Source of the DNA: JBILVQ01 sp044370375
GTDB taxonomy: Bacteria; Bacteroidota; Bacteroidia; UBA4408
DNA length: 5,239 bases
Assembly: GCA_044370375.1 (NCBI GenBank)
Contig: JBILVQ010000213.1
Location: forward strand, 1 to 5,239
Reading direction: 5' to 3'
Shown: positions 1 to 3,591 of the stretch, one piece after another
Layout of the letters: each line of letters opens with the position of its first letter
Numbering within the stretch: the first letter of the stretch is position 1
Made by a program: the position numbers and the translations under genes
Notes under the pieces: model-generated
What the model was told of the DNA's origin: nothing
Databases searched by the model: none
The model's input: the letters and a program-made list of their open reading frames with translations, nothing else

Positions 1-126
1 AAGCTGCTGGTTGATTATCACCGGTATTCCATCGGTTATTCCTTTGATGCCAATACATCAAAGCTATCAACTTACATCAATAGCAGAGGTGCACACGAAT
101 TGGTATTACGTTTCGTAATTTATTAA
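1..126 (+). CDS. PorP/SprF-family T9SS outer-membrane protein, C-terminal end
   Basis: Frame 1 is open from the left edge to a TAA at 124-126 and gives the last 41 residues of a protein whose start lies outside the window. The visible tail includes YSIGYSFDANTSKL, then SRGAHELVLRFVIY. This matches the usual end of PorP/SprF-family proteins: a GYSYD-like strand, a short loop, then an S/G-H-E motif and a last beta strand ending in an aromatic residue, as in outer-membrane barrels. Members of the family act with the type IX secretion system and are often encoded beside large secreted adhesins. No terminator is visible in the 46 bases before the next gene, so read-through is possible. The family call rests on a short tail and is likely but not certain. 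Confidence 0.72.
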   Translation, partial: KLLVDYHRYSIGYSFDANTSKLSTYINSRGAHELVLRFVIY

Positions 127-172
127 ACAAATACTTTTTTAACTCAGCACTCCAGAAAAAATTGAACGTATT

Positions 173-664
173 ATGAACAACAATGAAACTCAGCTTCGGA
201 ATGCTATAATCGAAAATATTGTTAGATACTTGATAGATGAAAATTTTCCTCGTGTCGTTAAATGCCTCAAATTGTTAAATGAAGAAGAAATTTGGTATCG
301 CCCAAATAGACAATCAAATAGTGTTGGCAATTTGGTATTACACCTAAACGGCAACTTAAATCAATGGATTCTTGACTATATTGGTGGAAAACCCTTTGTG
401 AGAAATAGGCAATTAGAATTCGAGGCTGAAAAAACTCATAGTAAAGAAGAACTTATACTTTTGATGACTAATTTAAGCGAAGAATTACGCAATTGCATTC
501 AATCAGTTACCAGTGCCAAATTGTTGGGCATTTTACCCATACAAAATCAACAGGAAACATGCATTTCCGTTTTAATACATATTACAGAACACTTCTCATT
601 TCATACGGGTCAGATTGCTTTCATTACAAAATGGTTAAAGGAACAACAAACAAATTTCTATTAA
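173..664 (+). CDS. DUF1572/DinB-like four-helix metal-binding protein
   Basis: Complete 163-residue protein, the usual length for the DinB/YfiT-like superfamily. The best fit is the DUF1572 branch. The region SVGNLVLHLNGNLNQW (about 50-65) carries the first metal-ligand histidine, H57. The C-terminal helix has HITEHFSFHTGQI (136-148), giving the HxxxH pair H140 and H144; H136 is an extra histidine. In this superfamily three histidines of a four-helix bundle hold a divalent metal. Known members include thiol transferases that use bacillithiol or mycothiol, but the reaction of DUF1572 proteins is not established, so no substrate is proposed. No signal peptide is present, so it is probably cytoplasmic. 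The ATG at 173 is the first in-frame start and has no strong ribosome-binding site, which is normal for Bacteroidota. The gene stands 46 bases after the PorP-like gene and is followed by a structured spacer. Confidence 0.85.
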   Translation: MNNNETQLRNAIIENIVRYLIDENFPRVVKCLKLLNEEEIWYRPNRQSNSVGNLVLHLNGNLNQWILDYIGGKPFVRNRQLEFEAEKTHSKEELILLMTNLSEELRNCIQSVTSAKLLGILPIQNQQETCISVLIHITEHFSFHTGQIAFITKWLKEQQTNFY

Positions 665-699
665 GGCTTCAAACAGCCATAATGAATTAATAAAAAGAT

Positions 700-1033
700 A
701 GTTTTGCCGACCCCTAACATCACCTGCAAGAAATTGGCTGTTCAGTGGTAAAAGAAACAATTGTGCTTCTACGGAAGTTCAGTTGAGGCTGAAACCTGTA
801 CTTGGTTCCCAATGGCGGCTAGGAGTCTTAAATACTCAGGACAATGTTTTCATTTCTTTTGCTTGTTTGTAATAGGTTTGCAGTTTAGGGCTTTGGTTTC
901 GCGCCCATCGTTTGCATGCAAATCCTTAGCTACAACCCTCTCCTTTCCTGCCCCTGAAAAAATTACTCAAGCTAAGGCTCTCGAATTTGCATTTAATTCA
1001 TTATCATTGCATTACGAAAAGCTGGTCAAAACC
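700..1033 (+). repeat. Structured non-coding spacer, attC-like element 1
   Basis: This stretch between two genes is rich in base pairing and looks non-coding. It starts CCCTAACATCAC (712-723), resembling the start of the spacer after 2803. Two adjacent small hairpins follow: CTTC-TACG-GAAG (766-777, a UNCG-class tetraloop) and TTCAG/CTGAA (778-793). ATTGG (733-737) can pair with CCAAT (809-813), and CCTA (713-716) with TAGG (820-823). GGGC/GCCC pair at 888-891 and 903-906. TGCAAATCCTTAGC (917-930) pairs with GCTAAGG (971-977) and ATTTGCA (985-991) around a 7-base bulge. TTTGCATGCAAA (911-922) is a perfect palindrome. The edges are weakly complementary: GTTTT and GACC (701-705, 709-712) against GGTCAAAAC (1024-1032). 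It shares AAGTTCAGTT (775-784) with element 2. A 91-codon open frame crosses it but has no protein character. No full right arm matching the left arm is visible, so it may be degenerate. Confidence 0.42.
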
Positions 1034-1035
1034 TA

Positions 1036-1698
1036 ATGAAAAAAATACAATTACTAAGCATATTATTATTTTATGGACTAATTGCTTGCAATAATTCAGA
1101 AAAGGCTTCAGAAAAATTGATTCTCAATGAAAATAGTATTCCGACTCAAAATGATAAGAATAAAGAATTAGCCAATGAAACAATTACAGAACTTGATTCA
1201 ACCAAAAACAATAGTACTAAAGTGTTTTCGGCAAGTGAACAAAAAAAGGAAAAACGAAATAAGAAAACTGCAGAGGTGGATTTCTTAACTGAAGATGTTC
1301 AACTTGACGAGAAGAACTATATCATTTCAGGATTTGTTAAAAATACATTTATTAAAAATGGCATTACTTATTATTTTAAAAGGGTAGTCAAAAATGATGA
1401 AGACAGCAGGGTTGGCTGCAGTGACGGTGGGAATGAATTATCATTTGCTATTATTAATCCAGCAGATACTTTTTTGATTGAAAACGAAATGTTGAAGACA
1501 TTAAATTTTCAATATCGTATAAATGGTGGACTTTATTGGGTAGATGGGAAGAATCCATATAAAGGATACATAAAGGGAATGTTATCAGCAGACAATACTT
1601 GGTTGATAGAAATAAACGTCTGGATCAAAATGACAGACTCTCAGTTAAACAAAGAGATTGAAAAGCAAATAATAGTAAATGATAAATTCATTCTATGA
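1036..1698 (+). CDS. Predicted lipoprotein of unknown function
   Basis: Complete 220-residue protein. It starts MKKIQLLSILLFYGLIACNN: a short basic end, a hydrophobic stretch and the lipobox LIAC with Cys18, so it should be cleaved by signal peptidase II and lipid-anchored. Residues 19-80 are polar and low in complexity, rich in Asn, Lys, Glu, Ser and Thr with a basic cluster around 69-77, and look like a flexible linker. A compact domain fills about 84-220, rich in aromatic and beta-like segments (GFVKNTF, GITYYFKRVV, GGLYWVDGKNPYKGYIKG, NTWLIEINVWIKM). It has a single further cysteine, C128, in a GCSDGG segment. I do not recognise the family. The ATG follows directly on the right edge of spacer element 1, and no clear promoter is visible. 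A terminator-like hairpin lies 59 bases after the stop. Confidence 0.77.
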   Translation: MKKIQLLSILLFYGLIACNNSEKASEKLILNENSIPTQNDKNKELANETITELDSTKNNSTKVFSASEQKKEKRNKKTAEVDFLTEDVQLDEKNYIISGFVKNTFIKNGITYYFKRVVKNDEDSRVGCSDGGNELSFAIINPADTFLIENEMLKTLNFQYRINGGLYWVDGKNPYKGYIKGMLSADNTWLIEINVWIKMTDSQLNKEIEKQIIVNDKFIL

Positions 1699-1756
1699 TC
1701 AATTTTTGTGATTTAAATAGAAGAAAGGCTGTAGCCAATATTTAGCCTCGTATCCG

Positions 1757-1822
1757 AAAAAGCCCCTCCCGACTTTTGTCGGGAAAGACCTACTAATAGC
1801 TTTCTGGAAGATGGGCTTTTTT
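1757..1822 (+). terminator. Terminator-like hairpin after the lipoprotein gene
   Basis: AAAAAGCCC (1757-1765) pairs perfectly with GGGCTTTTT (1813-1821), and the right arm runs into a T-rich tract (TTTTTTGTTTT). Inside the loop is a second perfect hairpin, CCCGAC-TTTT-GTCGGG (1768-1783). The outer stem plus U tract fits an intrinsic terminator for the gene ending at 1698. The long loop with a nested stem is unusual, and an attenuator or a small mobile-repeat remnant are alternatives. The A-rich left arm means it could also work for transcripts from the other strand. Confidence 0.58.
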
Positions 1823-2086
1823 GTTTTATTCGGTGTTGACTGAAACCTAGGCCTTGCAATGGAAACGCTTGGGTACTAAGTGCGGCTTAATTTTGTGCTT
1901 AGGCTGCATTTTGCTTTGGGACTTATAGGTCGAGGGAGAATTATTTATCATGTATTTTGGGGATAAAATAAGTCCGGAAATATAGCGCCAAATTGCCCCT
2001 GGAACTTATTTTTATTTGTGGGGCCGTACTTGCCCCTCCCCGTAAAGCAAAATTACAAAACCAATCACTTTGCCCCAAGAAATTAG

Positions 2087-2153
2087 CCGTTTGGAATCGT
2101 TTGTTATCCGTTTGGAAAAGGATGGAAGCGATTGGAAACGATTCCAAACGGAT
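2087..2153. repeat. Perfect 16-bp inverted repeat with a competing third copy
   Basis: CCGTTTGGAATCGTTT (2087-2102) is the exact reverse complement of AAACGATTCCAAACGG (2136-2151), with 33 bases between the arms. A second direct copy, ATCCGTTTGGAA (2106-2117), is the exact reverse complement of TTCCAAACGGAT (2142-2153). Two upstream arms can therefore compete for one downstream arm, giving mutually exclusive hairpins. The repeat ends ten bases before the candidate promoter at 2163. It could be an operator, a transcript switch, a transposon remnant or a small RNA; the sequence alone does not decide. Confidence 0.75.
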
Positions 2154-2162
2154 AGCGGAGGG

Positions 2163-2193
2163 TTGGTATGATTATTTTTTTTGCTTAAATTTG
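2163..2193 (+). promoter_or_regulatory. Candidate Bacteroidota -33/-7 promoter for the 2282 gene
   Basis: TTG at 2163-2165 and TAAATTTG at 2186-2193 are 20 bases apart, matching the Bacteroidota pattern of TTTG, 17-23 bases, then TAnnTTTG, with an exact -7 box. Transcription would begin near 2200 and leave a leader of about 80 bases before the ATG at 2282. If the following gene is a mobile cassette, this promoter would lie outside it. Confidence 0.42.
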
Positions 2194-2281
2194 AATCATA
2201 AAATGAAAAAGCGCCATGCAGATATTTTTGGGTTGGGGGGTTTAAATGAGTTATGCCTAATTTTAAAAGACAAGTCAACAA

Positions 2282-2803
2282 ATGACAAAAGTGTATTCTA
2301 AATATAAGATACTCGGTGGCTTCGGACTCCTATTAGGACTAAATATCTTAATCGGTTTCGGGACTTTTAAACTATTGACAAGTTCAAAAATTAGTTACGA
2401 CAAAGTTGACCTCATAAATGACGACAATGCACTATTCGCTTACTCCGTCATTATTGGACTTAATCTTTTGTTTTTAATTTTACTCGCAACTCAAAGTAAA
2501 TTTGTAATTGCAGACAATAATGGAATAAGTTTTATCAATCCTATTATTCCCATTTTACGCAAAACAAAACAATGGACAGACTTTGACTACTTTATAATAG
2601 TTGAAGAAGCTTCACGTTACGACACTCACGAAGCTGTATGGTTAATAAAGGACGAAAGAATAAAAGGACGGTTCTCAAGCTTCTATTATACAAACTATAA
2701 AGACTTAAAAAAGCAGATTAAAACTAAAGGACATGGAAGGAAACATTACGGACCATTTGAACAATTGTTTGCTATTATGGGACTTATGAAGATAAAAAAA
2801 TAG
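2282..2803 (+). CDS. Two-helix membrane protein with possible PH-like domain
   Basis: Complete 173-residue protein. Two hydrophobic helices span about 9-32 and 51-70, joined by a polar segment with several aspartates (SYDKVDLINDDNA). Both helices near the N-terminus suggest a hairpin in the inner membrane. Residues 71-148 form a soluble domain starting KFVIADNNGISFINP, then a strand with KTKQWTDFDYFIIVEE and a strand with EAVWLIKDERIKGRF. This order (membrane segments, a strand that turns, then a W-x-D/E-hydrophobic strand) resembles bacterial PH-like (YdbT/DUF304-type) membrane proteins, but the match is only by appearance. The tail is basic (KTKGHGRKHYG, MKIKK). No enzyme motif is seen. The ATG at 2282 is the only sensible start and is preceded by AACAA rather than a Shine-Dalgarno sequence. 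It is the single gene in the candidate cassette. Confidence 0.8.
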   Translation: MTKVYSKYKILGGFGLLLGLNILIGFGTFKLLTSSKISYDKVDLINDDNALFAYSVIIGLNLLFLILLATQSKFVIADNNGISFINPIIPILRKTKQWTDFDYFIIVEEASRYDTHEAVWLIKDERIKGRFSSFYYTNYKDLKKQIKTKGHGRKHYGPFEQLFAIMGLMKIKK

Positions 2804-2944
2804 GCATAACAGCACATTGGCAATAGGCGGGGTTTCGTCTCCGCTTGACATCCCGATAACTATCGGGATTGTGGTTGCAGAAAGTTCAGTTCTCCGAACA
2901 AACTTCTGTGCTGAAAAACCCGCCTATCGCAAATCTGCAAAACG
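2801..2944 (+). repeat. Branched hairpin spacer, attC-like element 2
   Basis: ATTGGCAATAGGCGGG (2816-2831) pairs with CCCGCCTATCGCAAAT (2919-2934) at 14 of 16 positions, including a perfect 9-bp core. Two smaller hairpins sit inside: ATCCCGATA/TATCGGGAT (2850-2858, 2861-2869) and GTTC-TCC-GAAC (2885-2899 region), flanked by CAGAA-AGTT/AACT-TCTG. The left edge GCATAAC overlaps the end of the preceding gene by nothing more than its stop codon context. It shares AAGTTCAGTT, GCTGAAA, a TAACAnCAC start and a CTG-CAAAAC end with element 1. The shape, an imperfect stem with extra branches directly after a stop codon, is that of an attC site or a similar folded spacer. It could also act as a transcript stabiliser or terminator. 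Confidence 0.55.
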
Positions 2945-3093
2945 TAAAACTCAATTTATGACAAAAGCGGAAACGTTAATAATAGGCGAAATAAACCAAA
3001 AAATGGTTTTGTTCATTGAGGACCAGAGATACGAATCTATTAAGTAGAACACAAACGTTTGAAGCATACATTCACAAAAAAAACTCCACAATT

Positions 3094-3276
3094 ATGAAAA
3101 TATTTAAAAACACAATCAACGTAAACTTAATCGGACAGGTTTTAATCGGTATTTTTATTGGTTGGCTTATTGGATTGGGCATAAGTTGGATTAATGTTTT
3201 TGGGCACAGCGGACAAGCACCTTTAATTTGTGCTATGGCAGGAGGTATTTCTACCCTTGGACGACTTGTTAGGTAA
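3094..3276 (+). CDS. Possible small single-pass membrane protein
   Basis: A 60-residue frame from ATG 3094 to TAA 3274-3276. It starts MKIFKNTINVN, then a strongly hydrophobic, Gly-rich helix at about 12-35 (IGQVLIGIFIGWLIGLGISW), followed by a shorter apolar stretch near 42-52 (APLICAMAGG) and a basic end (GRLVR). This looks like a membrane peptide; no family is recognised. An upstream ATG at 3016 would add 26 polar residues, but that segment overlaps another short frame and lacks conservation-like character, so 3094 is preferred. Upstream, 2945-3093 holds only a 29-codon frame (2958-3047), too short to call. CAAACGTTTG (3052-3061) is a perfect palindrome and a one-base miss to a -7 box. The stop codon is in TAACA, like the left edge of the two spacers. 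It could be a cassette gene or the remnant of a longer one. Confidence 0.5.
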   Translation: MKIFKNTINVNLIGQVLIGIFIGWLIGLGISWINVFGHSGQAPLICAMAGGISTLGRLVR

Positions 3277-3591
3277 CATAGAAAGTTGATATAGGACAAC
3301 AATTCTTTACTGGCTCACATCCGATATAGCGATAGGAAGTTTGGTGGGATACCCATCAGGCTCAGTTGTACACTGCGCTGACAATTTCGGTATCTTTATC
3401 AACAACACAACCAGGTGTTGGATTAGTTTACTTTCCAAGTCTTCCTTTGCAGTATACAGGCAAGGAGTGAAATAACTCCATTTCGTTTCACCAGCGCTCA
3501 ATTTTTATTTAGTTTCCACGGCAAATTATTGCAATTTTGCTTAAAATATTCGTACATTTGAATTTCTACTATAAATATCCACTCTCCTTGT
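3277..3591. other. Intergenic region before the repeat protein gene
   Basis: No convincing gene is seen in these 315 bases. Bases 3290-3500 are less AT-rich and are open on both strands: a minus-strand frame of 64 codons (3307-3501), and a plus frame without ATG at about 3290-3469 that reads GYPSGSVVHCADNFGIFI in part. Neither is recognised; this may be a decayed gene fragment. A small hairpin GGAGT/ACTCC (3464-3468, 3475-3479) overlaps an alternative GTGAAA/TTTCAC (3467-3472, 3486-3491), followed by an AT-rich tract, a weak terminator candidate. The last 60 bases are AT-rich and hold the promoter for the next gene. Confidence 0.5.
3529..3560 (+). promoter_or_regulatory. Candidate Bacteroidota promoter for the repeat protein
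   Basis: TACATTTG at 3553-3560 is an exact TAnnTTTG -7 box, and TTG at 3529-3531 lies 21 bases upstream in the position of the -33 element. The box ends 31 bases before the ATG at 3592, giving a short leader. The AT-rich surroundings and the lack of another gene between the box and the start support it. Confidence 0.52.

Larger units (their letters stand above)
1699..2281. other. Long non-coding region with terminator, repeats and promoter
   Basis: This 583-base gap holds no convincing gene. In order it contains: AT-rich sequence with a small GGCT/AGCC hairpin near 1727-1737; the terminator-like structure at 1757-1822; about 170 bases with no clear structure; three TTGCCCC copies (1993, 2030, 2070); the inverted repeats at 2087-2153; a candidate promoter at 2163-2193; and GTTATGCCTA at 2250-2259, which recurs inverted after the next gene. 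Frames open on both strands across 1941-2301 read similar pseudo-peptides (VWNR, SKRI) because the DNA there is an inverted repeat, so they are artefacts. Confidence 0.6.
2250..2944 (+). mobile_element. Candidate integron-like gene cassette around the 2282 gene
   Basis: GTTATGCCTA (2250-2259) and TAGGCATAAC (2801-2810) are perfect inverted copies bracketing a single gene, with the stop codon TAG forming part of the second. After the gene comes an imperfect hairpin (2816-2934) ending CAAAACG at 2944. In integrons a cassette is one gene plus an attC site whose 5' box (RYYYAAC) pairs with the GTTRRRY box reconstituted at the circle junction. Joining 2944 to 2251 would recreate CAAAAC-GTTATGCCTA opposite TAGGCATAAC, extending the hairpin. 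The boxes GCATAAC and GTTATGC deviate by one base from the strict consensus, the base run after 2944 is GTAAAAC rather than GTTRRRY, and no integrase is in view, so this is inference. Confidence 0.35.

Noticed and set aside
665..678. GGCT/AGCC hairpin right after the DinB-like gene as a terminator
   Set aside because: Only 4 bp and not followed by a T tract.
493..690. 65-codon frame overlapping the end of the DinB-like gene
   Set aside because: A shifted-frame shadow of a well-supported gene.
873..880. TAGGTTTG as a -7 promoter box for the lipoprotein gene
   Set aside because: Exact match to TAnnTTTG, but no TTG at 17-23 bases upstream and it is about 155 bases from the start codon.
761..1036. 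91-codon plus-strand frame between the DinB-like and lipoprotein genes
   Set aside because: It lies over the structured spacer, has a low-complexity odd composition (many Cys, Phe, Ser) with no domain, and the DNA is explained better by hairpins.
783..1900. Similarity between CTGAAACCT...CTTG...CAATGG near 789-814 and near 1841-1862
   Set aside because: Only short words match, with gaps between them; too weak to claim a third spacer copy.
1941..2301. Three overlapping frames on both strands
   Set aside because: They cross the inverted repeats and read similar pseudo-peptides on both strands, as any inverted repeat does; no family resemblance.
2816..2944. CRISPR repeat
   Set aside because: The pairing is a single imperfect palindrome, with no regularly spaced identical repeats or spacers.
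2817..3047. 76-codon frame across element 2
   Set aside because: Most of it reads through the hairpin spacer; only its last 29 codons after the ATG at 2958 could be coding, and that is too short to call.
3072..3302. Minus-strand 76-codon frame opposite the small membrane frame
   Set aside because: Antisense shadow; the plus frame has a clear N-terminal basic end and membrane helix.
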